This document shows, one piece after another, positions 22,747 to 36,490 of a DNA stretch of 64,000 nucleotides (its first letter is position 1; every line of letters starts with the position of its first letter). The stretch lies in assembly GCF_013373865.1 (NCBI RefSeq), contig NC_050467.1, positions 37,495,132-37,559,131 on the forward strand, read 5' to 3'. The position numbers and the translations under genes are program-made. Below the pieces are notes generated by a model. It did no database searches, had not been told where the DNA came from, and worked only from the letters and a program-made list of their open reading frames with translations. The stretch is from Monomorium pharaonis (Eukaryota > Arthropoda > Insecta > Hymenoptera > Formicidae).

Positions 22747-24990
22747 TAAAAATTCGGATTCGCTAGTTATTACTTTATAATCTCATATCGATTAATAAAC
22801 ACCACGATTACCAGTAAAAGTACAAAATTACTAATTCGTTTTATGATGAGCAAGTTATTCAGCATAATAAAACGGAGATTAAATTTAATTTCCTTTAATA
22901 CTAATCCTTTTTCGCGAAATGGAAATCCAGGAAACGCGTCAAACCACTGAATTCCCTTGAATATTCAGCTGCATTTACCTCAAAGTGAATGTAGATGGTA
23001 AGCTCTGGCGGAGAAATATTCCTTTGTTAGGATGATGGCCACGTATTCGGGCTGTTGAATTGATGGAATATGAGTGTGCTCGAGGAATATACATGCTTCA
23101 CATCAATTTAAACGAACGAATTATCCATCACGTTAAACAAGTGCTTATTTTGCAATATAAATTGTATTCATTTCATTTATATTTCTTCTACAGCTATATT
23201 TGACATATTACCATAAAAAAATCATCCGAGACGATAAATCGACGGTAAACGTAACGCGTTGTAAACATGTGTGATTCCATTATTTTCGTCTAACACACAA
23301 TGTAACGATATATTTTTCTTCCATCAACCGGAATAAAGTAAAAGATCTTATTTGACATTTTTATCTCATATTTTGTATACTTGTATATACCGCCTTGCGG
23401 TATATATAAAGCATGCAAGACTGTGTTACGTATTTATATGCGTGCAGTATGCGAACCGCAATGAGAGTACAAGCTGTTTTGCAAAAGATAGAAATATTCC
23501 TTTGTCAGACGACGCGCTCTGTTACGCGCGTGTAGCAACATCGCCGCGGGCCGTGTTCCAAAAATGTATACGTTTCAATTTCAGTCACGCGGATAGATGC
23601 GCCTTATAGCTATATCGCAGTCCCGTACGCTGGAAAATGTATTAAACTCCCATCTCATCGATATAAACAGTAGAAATCTATTTTCTTTAACTCCTCACAG
23701 CAATATCCTTATATTTTTATAGTATTACAAGCTATTGCCGCACGTGTAATAACACTTTCATCCAATGTCTCGTTCTTTCATGACTCGCGTTACGCAAACA
23801 CGCCGATTAAAAAAAAACAGAAGAACAGCAATTGCGCAGGTAGCTATGCAGTCAGAGAAGTGACATTTGCACGGATACACTTACGCAATTTAACGAGCTT
23901 TAAAAAGAGTGAAAAATGAAGGGGAAAACCATTTCTCCGACTTTAAATGACCACGTAAGAGAAAATTATACATCAAAGTGGTTCCTTCGCGCGGGGAAAG
24001 ATTCTGTTTGATATAGACAATACTCTCAGAAGTTCGTGGCGATGCCTCCGTAAAGTGCAAGGCTTGCCTCAAAGTCTACGAAAGCAAAGTGTATCCGATG
24101 CCGCGGGCGTCCTGTCAAATATACACGTTTCAATTCCTGCTATGAAACTGCATTTCACAACCGCAAGTCGCATGCACCTGACGTGTTATACGTCATTCTA
24201 CACGTATGTAATGTATGCAATGCACTCGAATATTAATGCCTGTGATGTGCCACGATGATTGAATCGCAAGGTAAATCACATTTGAGATTTGTGCTTTAGG
24301 GCAAAAATTTTCATCCGCAAAACGACCCTTCAGTTAAAAAATTCACTCAAAATGAAAGTAACTCGATTGAATATCCTGATATAATCCTGTAATTGACATA
24401 ATTAATTGACATCCCTTATGCTAAAAAAGTATAAGCAATGCATTACCGAGTTTACAAAATGTTGAATTGAAAATAATTATATATATCACGACATTACTAA
24501 GCAATCCGCACGTATTTTGTGTATTCATACGGTGACCTGATACATCACAGTGATATATTCCATTTCAATTAATCAAGGGACGTATATCGCTGTCACAGGC
24601 ATAACGTTCGAGCACGTGACTGCGGTAAAAGTTAAATGTGATTCGGAAAAATATCCGTCGTCCCGCTTCCGTGATTGATAACAAGTCATTAATAACAAGA
24701 GAAATTATGTGCAAAAATTATATACGTATTCCTTTCCCCCTCTCCTCCCGATTAATTTTCTCTCGAAATCAATTAGTCGCGAAATTCTCGCACGAGATGC
24801 GAATCGATCCAATCCTTTCATCGTGCCGGACAACTACGAAACTAACGTGAAGAGAGAAATACGGAGAACGCGCGGTTAAACCATCCTGAAACGATTAACT
24901 GCAATTTTCGTGATCCGCCGTAAAATGCGGAAAATCTCGTGACTCCTTGCAATTACCGCGCGACACAGGGAATGGATTTAGCGGGAAATA
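22747..24990. other. AT-rich non-coding stretch with diverged copies
   Basis: No gene is supported. It contains copy B of the local duplicate (listed separately) and a third GAAATATTCCTTTGT at 23491-23505. Short frames (23352-23609, 23890-24072, 24055-24258, 24638-24850) show no motifs. Confidence 0.55.
22941..23036 (+). repeat. Local duplicate, copy B (related to 22141-22246)
   Basis: It carries GAATATTCAGCTGCATTT near 22959 and GGAGAAATATTCCTTTGT near 23010, in the same order and at nearly the same spacing as copy A. It shares 15 identical bases (GAAATATTCCTTTGT) with a further site at 23491-23505. Confidence 0.6.
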
Positions 24991-24999
24991 GAGGCGCGC

Positions 25000-26420
25000 T
25001 CACTATTTAAAAGCGATATCCCTCAAAAGAGCGTGTAGCGAGTTTTTCACGAGACATAAACCGCGCCGAGACGACGACGCAAGCTCGAATGAATTATCAG
25101 TTGCCACTGGCGCTCCGGCTGGCGCGAAGGTAAGGGCGACGGCGGAGAAAGGTTAAGCTGTCGCTTGACGTCCGAGGCTAATGAAAGCTTAGCCCTGTAA
25201 TGCAATCTGACGGAAAGCAAGCCGGCTGTCTGACGTGATAGGTCAGCCGAGGCCGGTCTGAGTTTGTGCGCGCCGGGAAGACAAGTGGATTACCCGTGGC
25301 TCTGGGGGGATGGCGGCCATATAACGGACGATCTTCGACTCTCCTTTTGATTTTGTTGCCCTTCTTCGGCGCGCCGAGTGCCGACCTATCGCGCCTGGAT
25401 ATTCCTCCGCCGTCAATGTCCGGCTACTTTTAGTCTCTTTCTCCTTCCTCTCCCTTCCTCCGACCGTCCGGGAATGGCGCGCGACAGTTATTGCCGTAGA
25501 CGATTTGTCTCGTTCCTGTCTCGAGACGGGAGCGTCTCGGCCCTCTCGCAGAGAAATCGAGATCACGACGTTGACGGAGAACGAGGGTGACCAGTAGTAA
25601 TTCGCGCGATCGCGATCGACATGAGCGCGGGTGAAATATTATATCTTCCGCGCGGGCGGCCAGGCATTTAAAATGCCGCACGAAAGTAAATTAATTACCG
25701 GCCGTATCGTCGCCACGGTATTCGGGTAAATGAGATCGGACCGCGTCGCGGAAATATTACATAGGAAACTACTACGTTTTTCTTAAGCCGCCTAGATCGC
25801 ACCGAGCAAATCTGAGTTGTATGTCACATGCGAGAATTTCGAGACCGCCCTCGTATTTCACGCGACGCAGAAGCGCGTGGTGGTTTCCATCGTTTCTCTC
25901 CTCGCTTTCTCGTTTCTCGCAGAGAGAGAGAGAGAGAGAGACACGCACCGCAATTCTACCGTGCGGCGCAGTTTTTTCCCCCTCAGCAATACTGCTTTCC
26001 GGCTGCGTGATATCGACTCCCGTTACTTAATTCCATTCGGCACGACACTTCGCTGTTCCTGGAAGCGTTTAGACATCGCGATCGATTGGACGAGTGCGGC
26101 GCGGGCGAGCGGCTGGTACCACCGCGCCGTTGTTCAAAAGTCGCGTTTCTCTGCGATTATGCGTCTGTGTGCCCCCGTATGCACGGCGGACGCGGCGACT
26201 TCGCTTTTCCCGACGGGGAAAAATACAGCCCGCCGCACGACACGAGCTTAGATCGCTATCCAGTTTGGCGAATTAGATCCTTCATTGGAATTGACATGTT
26301 CGCAGCGGCTTGGCCGTTTACTTTAGTAGAACTCATTTTTGTCCGCTCGATATTTATCGTGCGCTACCGGGTGTTACGCTATATTCTCTTGGCACGTATT
26401 TGAATCTAATAAATTTTCAA
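25000..26420. other. CpG-rich non-coding stretch
   Basis: Open frames overlap on both strands (25243-25681 minus; 25378-25590 and 25817-26403 plus), and the 144-codon plus frame contains an Arg-Glu run made by the GA microsatellite. This is stop-depleted CpG-rich DNA rather than a gene, as far as can be seen. Confidence 0.5.
25921..25941. repeat. (AG)n microsatellite
   Basis: Clean AG run within the CpG-rich stretch, flanked by pyrimidine-rich DNA on its left. Confidence 0.95.
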
Positions 26421-26771
26421 TTGCAAAAAAAATTTTTTCTTTTCGCGAAATTTACGTTTCGCGGGAAGAGACGATTGGAACGAAAGTGATTCCTCAAACA
26501 CGCACGTAACACACAACGATCTCGCTCACCCCAATCCACACATCCCGACGATAGATATTAATAACGTAAAATAGCTGGTTTGCAAGTAAAATCATATTCG
26601 GTCGGCAGGTTCATCTTGGAAGCACTGACAACGATTTCGTTTCATGTCGGACAGGGTGGTTAGGCAATAATTGGTTTTATCTGAATGTGCCGACTCGGGT
26701 GGGCATAATGAAAATGATAGGTCGACATGCAAGCGATCGAGCGAGGCGGCAAGCGAGCGTTACACTCGCGT

Positions 26772-26795
26772 AGCAGCAGCAGCAGCCAGCAGCAG
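26772..26795 (+). repeat. (CAG)n run with one interruption
   Basis: Five AGC/CAG units, a CAGC offset, then two more CAG units. It is not within an extended plus-strand open frame, so there is no evidence that it encodes polyglutamine. Confidence 0.9.
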
Positions 26796-29338
26796 TAACA
26801 GCTTTTAGCAGCCACTCGGTCTGCACGATATTACTATTTGCACAAAATTACCGCCGGGCACAAGATTGCCGCACTTATGAACACTCGATCAACTGACGCG
26901 ACCGACCGACGTCGCTCGAACAATCGCGTGCGATCGTCCCGCGAACCACGTGAGCTGCTCGCCGTCCCCATTCTTTCTCTTTCCCTTCTTCTTTCTCGTT
27001 TTTTTTTTTTTAACGACGCGATACGTGACCGGCACCACGATAACAATCGAGCGTGGTAGAGGAGGACTCGAGCGCGACCATAGCCTTCGAATGAACCGAT
27101 GTTCAAATTGATATAAGGGATTGTGTGTTTCAAATCTACAATATGTATCTTTCGCTTTTGTGGCAAGCTCCCTTTTTTTTTCGTCGTGCCACGATTTAAT
27201 AATTTATAAACCCTTTTGCCGCGTTGAAGTTACGTTACGTAAGATGTCCGATTTGAGTCGATTGATGTCGCTTGCCCGTAATTAACGGAACAATTTCATC
27301 TGCTTGTCACGCGAATTTACGAATTACTCTCCGCTATATTAACAACTGTGTTACAAACTGCATTATTGTGTACATACAGGCGCTGCTTAAGCTCGGATTA
27401 ATATTGTTCACGAAACCGAATTGCGATTGCCGTCTATGAATGTTTACGTTAAGAGTTATTTAAAATATGCGCTGTAACACACGAGATAACGCATATCGTA
27501 GGGCGGATCTCGCATCTGCGCTGATTAATGTGGCACATGTAAAGTTTCGACAACGCTCGAATCTGCATATCCACGTTACGTCGTAACTTTCTAGGGGAAG
27601 GATTAAATATGGCCACGCGTCGCTGCACACAGTCGAATGCACACATTTCGAACTGTTGCATACTAATTTGCATACTATCAAACTCTCGACGGGGACCAAA
27701 TTGAATGATCCGTCAACTGCGGGAACTTATGGGTGAGGGACGCACCGCCGACTCGCGTTAAGCTCCGAAATCTCTTCGGTGCATTTAATTACGGTCGTAA
27801 TCCGTCCAAGTCGACAAAATCTTCTCTTTTCGCGACAATATACTAATTATCCGGGAGACCGCGAATGCGATTCTTTTTTTCTCCGCGAGAAAGCTGATGG
27901 CGTTCGGGCTTCTGGAAGAAGAGAGACCTGGCCTGGGTCGTCGGATGGCCGACTGACGGGGGAAATGTGATAGATGATGAAGCCTCCGTCTGTCCGACGG
28001 CGGAACGAAGAAGTAGGTCTCATTCGCTTCACTGCCCGTTCCGAGAACCATCCATCATAGCGTAAGAAAGTGGCGAGTTGCCTTCCGTGTATGAATATTC
28101 ACGAGAGTGCAAAACAAAGGCTTCAAGGAGACTACAAGGATCGCCGTAGGGTGAAAATCCGTCTAATCCTTATTCCTTTCACGTTCGCAAATCTTCAACT
28201 CGCGAATTTTACCATTTTCCTGTCGCTCGTACTCACTTCTACGCGGGACTTTTCTTTAAACAATAATTCAGGTCGACACCTGTCTCTATTCATATTCCCC
28301 TTGAAAAGATGTATAAAAATTAATAATAAAATTTTCGATTATATATATGTATATATCGTAATCAAGAATGATCATGAATTTGGGTGCGGTTTGATTCATT
28401 GAACTCCGCTGGGCCGTATAATGAAACACGGTTGCATAAACTCGACTGTAACGAAAATTGATTAATTAAGTATCTTGCTAAATTCAGCCGGTAATTCCAG
28501 GTTAATGCATACCATAATGCTAAGGCCATTGTTCGTACGTACACCGTCGCCCCGAACGATACGCCGCATTATACCGGGTAATGACGAGAGAAATATGGTT
28601 ATTTTCGGTCCAATGGGTGAGCGTGCTTCCATAGTTTATTGCGTTTTCTATCTGAAGTATGCCATCTTTATTACGTTATCGCGCGCTGCGTGCCGAGCGC
28701 CAGTTAATGCCGACAGATCCGGCCGCCGATATACGTTATAAGAGCAATAATTAGCAGTTTCTTTTTCAATTTTAATACCGCGCTAATCAGCCGTGTACAA
28801 GGTCTAGACATGGATACGATAGTATTAAAGGATCCGAGAGTTTGTATACTTCTGTACATGTTCTGCCTACTTTTTTAAACAAATTTCGTGTCACGGAAGC
28901 AAAAAGCAAAAACGTGAAAAAAATACAATTGCGCAAAGAATAGGAAACATTAAACTTTCCCACTTAACCCGTAGTTGCAAGCTTTCTCTATCTCGTCAAT
29001 TGTTCCAACGACTGAATCCACTTACTAACGTCATTAATATCATTTATGTTCTTCGGTCGTATCATTATTCCGTCAGGTAAGATAACGAGAACGATAACAC
29101 ATCGACGATAAGATCGTATGCCGTTGCGATGCTGATTGTGAGTGTTTAAATTCATTCGTGAGATTGCTTGAGCCAATTCATTCAGAGCTATTTAATACAT
29201 CTGCATAAAAATCGAACGTAAACATCACTCATGGTGCGATAAATGCACATAATTTTCTCCGGGGCCGATCAATCAATCAGTCGCGAGTCGTGAATAGCGA
29301 GAGTGGAAAAAAATATCGTTGAAATAAATCTATAAATC

Positions 29339-29356
29339 TATATATACGTATATATA
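29339..29356. other. 18-bp perfect AT palindrome around ACGT
   Basis: TATATATACGTATATATA is self-complementary. It may simply be a TA repeat with a central CG, but such sequences can extrude as cruciforms. Confidence 0.8.
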
Positions 29357-29390
29357 CACGCGTTTCGCTCTCTTCTCTTATCGAGTGGAA

Positions 29391-32150
29391 CGACTGCGCC
29401 TTGAACTGCGTCGGCGTGGAAAGCCGGAGTGATGGATGGTGGTTAGTTACAACAGCGTTTTTATTAATTAGAGCGCGTATCTAACGTATAATATTATATA
29501 CGAAATAAAGAGAGGACGCGGGCGTATATACACGCGCTCTCGCGCCCCGGCGGGGCATTAATATTCAGAGCGGCTCTAACGGTTATTTTGTGCCCCGTTT
29601 TTATGTTCCACGGAATCGGACGGGGAATATTCAATATATTATTGCCAGGCGTCGCGCCGCGCGCCACCGGGGTGCCTGCCTGCCTGTCTCAATATTTTAT
29701 TGAAATATATATCGCAATATACCACGGCGAGCGGTGGTCGCGACAGGGCCGTCGTGGCCCGGGCCGCCGCGATTCGCGGATGTGTTTTGGGCGGAGGTGT
29801 TTAAATTCTCATTGAGGCTCATAATGTCACCGCCGTTAAATCGTCGCGACAGGAACTACGACAGGAAGGCGCGCGAGCGTGGTGTATATTATTTCTCTTT
29901 GTCCCGCGGGCGATACGCTCAAATTTACACGACTGTTATAACGCTATGTACATAACGGGTACATAAGGTATTTCTACGTTTCTATTTTGGCGAATACTCT
30001 CGGTGAAAATAATAACGTGTAACAATCGATAAATTTTTTTATTAATATAAAAGTTATACCACGATTGTAAATAATTCAAGATAAAAGATATGTGATAACA
30101 ATTTGTAAAAAAAAAACTGCGATAATGATTGGATAGTTACTTGACGTTCTTGCGCGTCTTCAAAATTTCAGTGCTAAAGTAAAGCATACGTTGTATTTTC
30201 CAAGAGATCAACCGACCCCCTGTACGCACATGGCTTTAACACACGCACGCAGGAAACGCCGAAATAGCAGTATACGCTAAAAAACGCTGACACTGACAGC
30301 TAAGAGCACGCAGCGAACGTATCTCACGTTCCTTCCACTGCACGACTCGTGAAATCACTCGCCTCCTTCTTTCCACTGCGTCCCCGCCGCTGGCGCTAAC
30401 TCTCTGCAGCCGATATATCCCATCGTTTGGACTTTTATATCTCGCTGTGTGTCCCATCTCTAATAAGTTTCGTCAGCCACCACGGGAACTCGCAGGAGGT
30501 AGTCGCGCACATGACATTTCGCACAGAATACGAGAGGGATAAAAATGGGATGCGCGCCGGAGAGATTCGAGAGACGAGAGGCGCGATAGAAATACGAACA
30601 CTTCAGCCCCGTATAGAGAGACAGCGTTACGAATTTTCCTTGTGCATCCAGTTTATGCGTGTAATTCAGAAAGCGCCGTCGTGTTTGCGCGGTACAATTA
30701 ATATTTCCGCGTCCAGAGTTGCGGTTACCAGGCAACGTGATGCGCCGCACCGCCGCGCCGCAGCGCGTTGTATATACCCTGGTCGTAGTCGCATTTGCGA
30801 ACAAATGCATATAATTCGTCGCTCGTTAGTGTAACGAACTTCTCGTTGAATGGTTCGACAAATGCGAGCATTATGTTTCGCGGGCGATTGTACCGCGGCG
30901 GCAATCAATATCTCGCGCGGAAAGGAGGGCTTTAGAGGAGGGAACACGCACGGGGACTCGAGGAGATCGGAGAACGTTGAGAGCGATGCCCGGATTCAAA
31001 GGTCCTCCCGGAAACGACGTAATATGAGAACAGGGAGCGGAAAGTCATACCGATGGCAAACGGCAGTAAGAAGCCACTACCGGAAGATCGTTTGCGAAAT
31101 GGTGAAACTGCTCGTATGAAGCTTCGATGCTCGAGCTTCGGTGTTACGATCGAATTGCATCGTTTTCGACACGCTGCTGCAGCGATTCCCTCGTGAGATC
31201 TTTTCGAGCAATTGCATTGTCTCATCCTGAAACTGATCGCGGATCGCGGACAGCGCACCGTCGCGTCGTGGCGACGCATGCACGCGTTTGCGTTTAATTG
31301 CACTCATCAAAAATCCAGACGCAAAAGTGTCTCTGACGTAAACATATCGCGCGATCTGACGTCTTTTTCAATGCGGTTTATCGTGAATGAAGCAAATTAA
31401 ATCATTAGCAACGCCCAGAGTAATAATACGCGTGTAGTTTCACGCGGCGTCTACGAGTTTCATGTTTTCCACACACATCGAGTGTCCGTATAGGTTTTTC
31501 CTTTCACCGTATGCGCGGTTTCGTCCTGTCGTGACAAGAGTTTCATGTCACTCGTGCGAAATATACACTGACCGCCCGTAAAAAAAGGGGAAAAAAGGGG
31601 AAAAAAAGAGAGAAATCGTTCTGGGGACCCGTAAAATCGACCGTAAAATATTTAACGAGACCCCACGCTCCCGCGCATATCCGAACACACGTGGGTGTGT
31701 GTATTTTCGTTACTGCGGTATACCACGCGCGGTAAGATCATATAAAATGTTCAAGATAACGTCGATAACGTATCGAAAATCAAAACGTTCGCTCGCTCGG
31801 CCGAGCTGCGTGTTGCCATTGTTATCCTGTTCGTTGGTCGTAAAAATAATTTTAGAACGATCCGTTCTAAAAATACATAAATATTCATAAGAACTACATT
31901 CATTCCGTATCACTAGCACTATTTTAACCTTTTAAAGCAAGTTTCATTTTGGAAATTCCACCTCGCGATCGCTGCGCAAGTTCGTTATAAATGAGTTATC
32001 AGCTTTGGCCGCGATCGACACGTGATTGCCTTATCGAGATTTGAATGCGTCACCGCGTAATGTTGGTTGGCCCGGTCAACGTCACACACATCACCTGTCT
32101 CATTTTCGCGTGATCCTCTCTCGCTAAGGACAAAAAAGATTTCCATGTAA
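29391..32150. other. CpG-rich to mixed non-coding stretch
   Basis: CpG-rich at 29390-29960 and 30240-31480, AT-rich at 30000-30200. Frames at 30427-30834 and 30850-31119 (plus) and 30460-31303 (minus) overlap on both strands. An A6/G4 mini-repeat (AAAAAAGGGG twice, then A7) lies at 31580-31608. No gene or element recognised. Confidence 0.5.
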
Positions 32151-34200
32151 TATCCATGCGAGAAGGGGCGGCATGCTACACGGGCAGAGCTGTTGCAATA
32201 TAAAAGTGGAGAGGGTGACTCAGTCTCGATGCCGTCGCGCCACGTTGGGGCGTACCTGTCTCGCGCGCGATGGATGATTGCCGCCGCGCGTCATTATTCA
32301 TTCATTAAATGAAAAAGCAATGGCACTTGCCGGCTTGTGGATATTTTAGACGCTTCGCGCTAAAGTCAGCCCGGGCAGCGAGGGTCGTCTCCCCTGGGAC
32401 GAGAGGTAACACCGAGCGGGTTGCGTGAACCCCCCGCCATCACGAAAATTCCATGGGTTTCCCATAAAACTAAAGCGCCCTTGCGTGTAATGGAGTCGGC
32501 ATTTGGAATGTTACGAGCAATGGGGAATTGGAATGACCTGCCGAATTTGACTGCATGAATAAAAATTAAACCAACAATATCACAGAGGAGAAGAGACGCG
32601 TTCGAGTAATAATAGAATAAAATAAATTCGTTCTCTGAATCCTCATGGCAGTGTGTTAATTAATTAATTTATTTATGGACTAATAGATTTATTTATTTTG
32701 AAGTAATTATAATGGTGTTATTAATGTCTTCCTTTATATAATAATGTTTATGGTATAATTATCTTTACACAAATGGATTGTAGCAAACTCTTTTAAAAGG
32801 CAAATATACACAACTGCATGTGTGTGTTGCATAATAATGCATATTTTATGCACAATTGTGGTAAAGATGAAAAGATGTATTGTATGTCTATGGTAACTGT
32901 CCATACAGAGATAACTTTTTAATTTATTGTCGATCAAGCTCTACGTACGTTTCATTAACGATATTTAAAAAGCCGATAATAATCGGCTCGGATAATAATC
33001 GGAGTGACGTTCCGTTTTCATTGTCGATATTAAATGATATCGCTTTGTCGTGTGTGATTCGTGTCACCAACCTTTCCATCGTGGCGCACATAAATTGCAT
33101 TTCGATAACAACACAGAATTAACTCTATCTCGTCTCCGCATTCTGTCACTGCGCACCGCTGATAGAAGCTATCGATCCGCTCGAATCGCGGATAACGAAT
33201 ACATCATCACAATCAATGTCATTGTCGTGAGTTTTATGCACTCTAACTCTTAATAAAACAATATCTCTTCACCAGTCGACGATCCTATTATTGATGCGCG
33301 CAAATGATAAAACATGGAGGCGACCTCGATATCGCGTACCGTGAATGTTGTAATGAATTCGTCGTGTTCAAAGACGTGGAAATTAATCAGAATTTTGGTC
33401 GCGGACGAGCAATTTGGCAGATTACAGTTCACCAAAAGAACTGGGATTGTTTATCGAGATTTTCACAAAACGTGGACATAATGCGTCAAAAACGTGCTAA
33501 ACGAATCGTACAGGGAAGAGTAATTATACATATTTTGTGCATAAATGGGAAGTTAATTTAGCACTCTTTTCAGCATGCGTGGCTCTCAATAATATTAACA
33601 TGCGGGCAATGTAACATTTTTGATCGTATCACCATCAATTTACGTGGCGCATATAATATTCGCCCTCGTACTGTACCTCAGATTGAAATTTGTGTTAAAT
33701 AAAGCAGTTAGAAATTTTGGTCCACGTCCAAATGAGCAATATCTACGGCGCCGATTATTTTTGGCAAAATTAATCGTGACCAATCGTTCGTTTTGCCAGA
33801 TTGCAATTTATTGTAATAGGGTCATCGTATATTTTGGGCGAAACAGAATTGCAGCATAAATTACATAACACTTTGATTTTAATTTTTCCATGTTTACAAT
33901 ACAACTACACGCGTAATTTAAAACAATTACGACCTAATGACCATCAATATCTATTGTAGCGCACAATTTTCCATTATTATTAATCAGATTGGTATTGCAT
34001 GCGTTCATATACCATGCAATGCTTTTACATTTTGCGGGTCTTTTTATCGAAAGGAAATCGCGCGCGAACCATTAAATACGCATTTATACACAAATTTTCG
34101 AGATTCGCGGCTTTTATTTCCCTACTTTTCCAACGATTTTCAACTCTCCCGCAGATAACCGAGGTTCGATTTGTATTTTACATCGTGAATCCTAGTTTCT
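32151..34200. other. Mixed non-coding stretch with a weak TATA/Initiator pair
   Basis: TATAAAA (32199-32205) precedes TCAGTC (A at 32222), but the 23-base spacing is shorter than the usual 30-31. A hairpin AGCCGAT/ATCGGCT lies at 32971-32988. An 85-codon ATG frame (33304-33561, plus) has a balanced composition (starts MIKHGGDLDIAYREC) but no motif. The remainder is AT-rich with nothing recognised. Confidence 0.45.
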
Positions 34201-34872
34201 TAGCCGCGTACCAGCGCTATAACCGCTTAAGCGCGCAAACCGTCGGCGTCCTGCGGCGGTAATTCAAACTTGCACGAGACATTAGGTTGTACCGGAGTAA
34301 TAAAATCTCCATTTCCCGCAGGACGCAGTCAAGTCGGGCGGTATGCATATTTAATGCCGAGACGGCACGTCGAAGGAACGAAAGGCTCTCGCCGGTTACG
34401 CCGCCTCGTCCCGCCTCGTCTCGCCCCGTGTCTTTCTAAGCTCCCTCTCTATCCTGGCCCGGGTCTCTCCAACCCTCCCTTCATCTCGCACTCTCGGCAT
34501 TCGCCAGCCGTCCCGCCTTTCCTTGGATTAATGCCACGTTCACAGTACTCGACGTTGCAAGCCCCACAACGACGGTAATTCCCCGTGTAACTGGGCGATT
34601 ATGAAGTAAAGCGGCAAAAACGCTTGCCTCTCTTTTCCTCCTTACTTCTCTTTACCTCTTTCGCTCTCGATTGTCCGACTGTGGACCACCCTTCGATACT
34701 GATCTACGTTACTTCAACGAAAAAGCGAGAAAAGACGATTCCACTTGTATGCATGTCAAAACCGAACTAAATCTCGTTATCTCGTATCTCGATTTCGTTG
34801 TATATTGTACGAACAAAAACGTGATCCGATGGATTCAAAATAGATTGTTAATATATTTATAGAGATGCGAGA

Positions 34873-35247
34873 TTAATGCTGTCTCTCTATATATAAAGAC
34901 AGATGACCTCGTAGCTTTATTAAAACAATTGATAATCTATCACGAGATATCTGAACTTTATGAGACTGCCGGGATAACATATGAAAGCTGCCTAAAATAG
35001 GAATCACAACGCGTTTCTCTCGCGCAAACTGGGACATCGGTACGTTGTACCCGTCTACCTCTCTGACCTTCCACATCGAGGTATCGCGCTGGCACTCTCG
35101 AACGAGAGTTACCGATTTTACCGGCGCGTAAATCTCAATCCGTGGCGCGACAGCCGCAAGTCCGCCGCGCGTTACATATGTAACAGAAACCTGTGCGCGG
35201 ATGTACATTTCACTTATGGCTCGACGTAAAACCTGCCATACCTTCAT
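34873..35247 (-). CDS. ATG-initiated 124-codon frame, unknown (weak)
   Basis: The frame starts with a true ATG (35245-35247) and reads MKVWQVLRRAISEMYIRAQV, with balanced hydrophobic and charged residues, no low complexity and no Cys motif. AATAAA occurs within its last third on the same strand. I recognise no family and see no signal peptide. About ten frames of 120 codons or more are expected by chance in a window like this, so it is listed only because its composition is less biased than its peers. Confidence 0.12.
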   Translation of the reverse strand: MKVWQVLRRAISEMYIRAQVSVTYVTRGGLAAVAPRIEIYAPVKSVTLVRECQRDTSMWKVREVDGYNVPMSQFAREKRVVIPILGSFHMLSRQSHKVQISRDRLSIVLIKLRGHLSLYIERQH

Positions 35248-36201
35248 CCCCCTTTTTTACTACCTCAGACTCGGATCTACGTTAACCGCGCGCGGCGATT
35301 GTGCAACGGTATCGGGCAGTGCATGGAGAACATAGAAGTATAATGCTGACGGAAGAGCGAACTGATCGTTGTCCGTGATTCTCATTCAGCTCCGAAAACG
35401 TCGTGTTCGCGTTTACAATACAAACGTTAACGCAGGACTCCCGTGTCGTAAAACGTCAATCGCGTTTTATGTCTTACAAAACTAATTAGCCGCGTAGCAC
35501 CGCAACACGCTTAATTACGTGCGATAATGCATATTCTTCCCGCGGGATATCTCCTGCCCTCAGCGGCGCGGCATGAAACTTTACGACAATTATCAATATG
35601 TGTTACGAATAAAATAGCAAGCGTAATTGGCGCTTTGTTTCGAATCTATTATATATGTCTCTTTAGTAAATATAACAATGCGGTTGTTCGTACAAAAATT
35701 AATGTGACTAATTGTAACGTTTTATCAGCAAAAAACGTGTAAACGTCTTATCTTTCCAAATTCAATTCTCTTTGTTATAAGATATCGTTTAGTCACAATT
35801 CTCATTCGTTCGGTGCCTCAGTCGTAAAAAAAAAATCAATGCGTCTTTATGAGATCTCATCGATTTCGAGCCGCGTGATTCGGTCGTAAAGTGACTTTTA
35901 TATACGCGATGCTGTGCACCGCGAGGGTGGGTGTTGCAGGTCGCTTCTCGAGGAAATCGAAGACAAGAGGCGTACCAGCTCGGCATGGTTTCCTCCCTCG
36001 CGCGCGAGAAAGCCACCCTCTTTCGCCGTCCCGAAATGCTAGTGTGTGCTCAAGCATATTGCCGGCGTGCATAAAGTATATTTAGGTAAGTATACAGACA
36101 CGCGCGCACGCGACAACGGCGCGAGAATATAATGCGATCGACGCGAGAACGGCGTGGAGTCGCGGAACAAGAGAACATAGACAAAATATTATTGCTCGAC
36201 T

Positions 36202-36225
36202 GGGGGGGGTGGTGGACTGGGGAGG
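36202..36225 (+). other. G-rich tract (possible quadruplex)
   Basis: G8, GG, GG, GGGG and GG runs are separated by one to three bases. The short two-G runs make a stable quadruplex less certain than at 61911. Confidence 0.4.
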
Positions 36226-36490
36226 ATTGAAGAGCGATGCTGTTGCTATTTTTCGAGCACCCTCTAACTGTTGTTGTCGCACCACTCATGATATAGCAAC
36301 GATCGACGTTCGCAGCTACCTGACGCGAATCGAAAAGCACAGTATCAGCCTGCGCTGGCTTTTTTTGCGGTCGCTCGTGAGGATTCGAATAGTCTTCCGT
36401 GTTACTTTCGAAGAGTAAACGTAGGGACGAGTAAATCGATTTTGCGGTGGATTTAAGCGATTGAAAGTCGCAGTTGGCTTTATAACGTCT

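Larger units (their letters stand above)
26421..29390. other. Mixed non-coding stretch
   Basis: No gene is supported. A poly(T) run (about 26999-27012) ends a pyrimidine-rich tract. A minus-strand TCAGTTG Initiator-like match lies near 26889 and is followed by about 150 bases without ATG on that strand, but no donor or convincing frame follows. The rest is AT-rich to moderate with frames under 111 codons. Confidence 0.5.
34201..36490. other. CpG-rich to mixed non-coding stretch
   Basis: A 102-codon frame at 34270-34578 is Pro/Arg/Ser-rich in CpG-rich DNA and probably fortuitous. A minus-strand ATG frame of 124 codons (34873-35247) is listed separately. TTTAG followed by GTAAGTAT at about 36086 is an excellent donor match, but no convincing exon precedes it. 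A G-rich run lies at 36202-36225. Confidence 0.45.

Noticed and set aside
32199..32225. TATAAAA with TCAGTC downstream as a core promoter
   Set aside because: The 23-base spacing is shorter than the usual 30-31, the DPE position does not match, and no first exon follows.
33304..33561. 85-codon ATG frame
   Set aside because: Balanced composition but no motif; well within chance length, and the minus strand is also open at 33250-33435.
35940..36090. Exon ending at the strong donor TTTAG/GTAAGTAT
   Set aside because: The upstream AG (35938-35939) lacks a pyrimidine tract and every frame between them stops before the donor.
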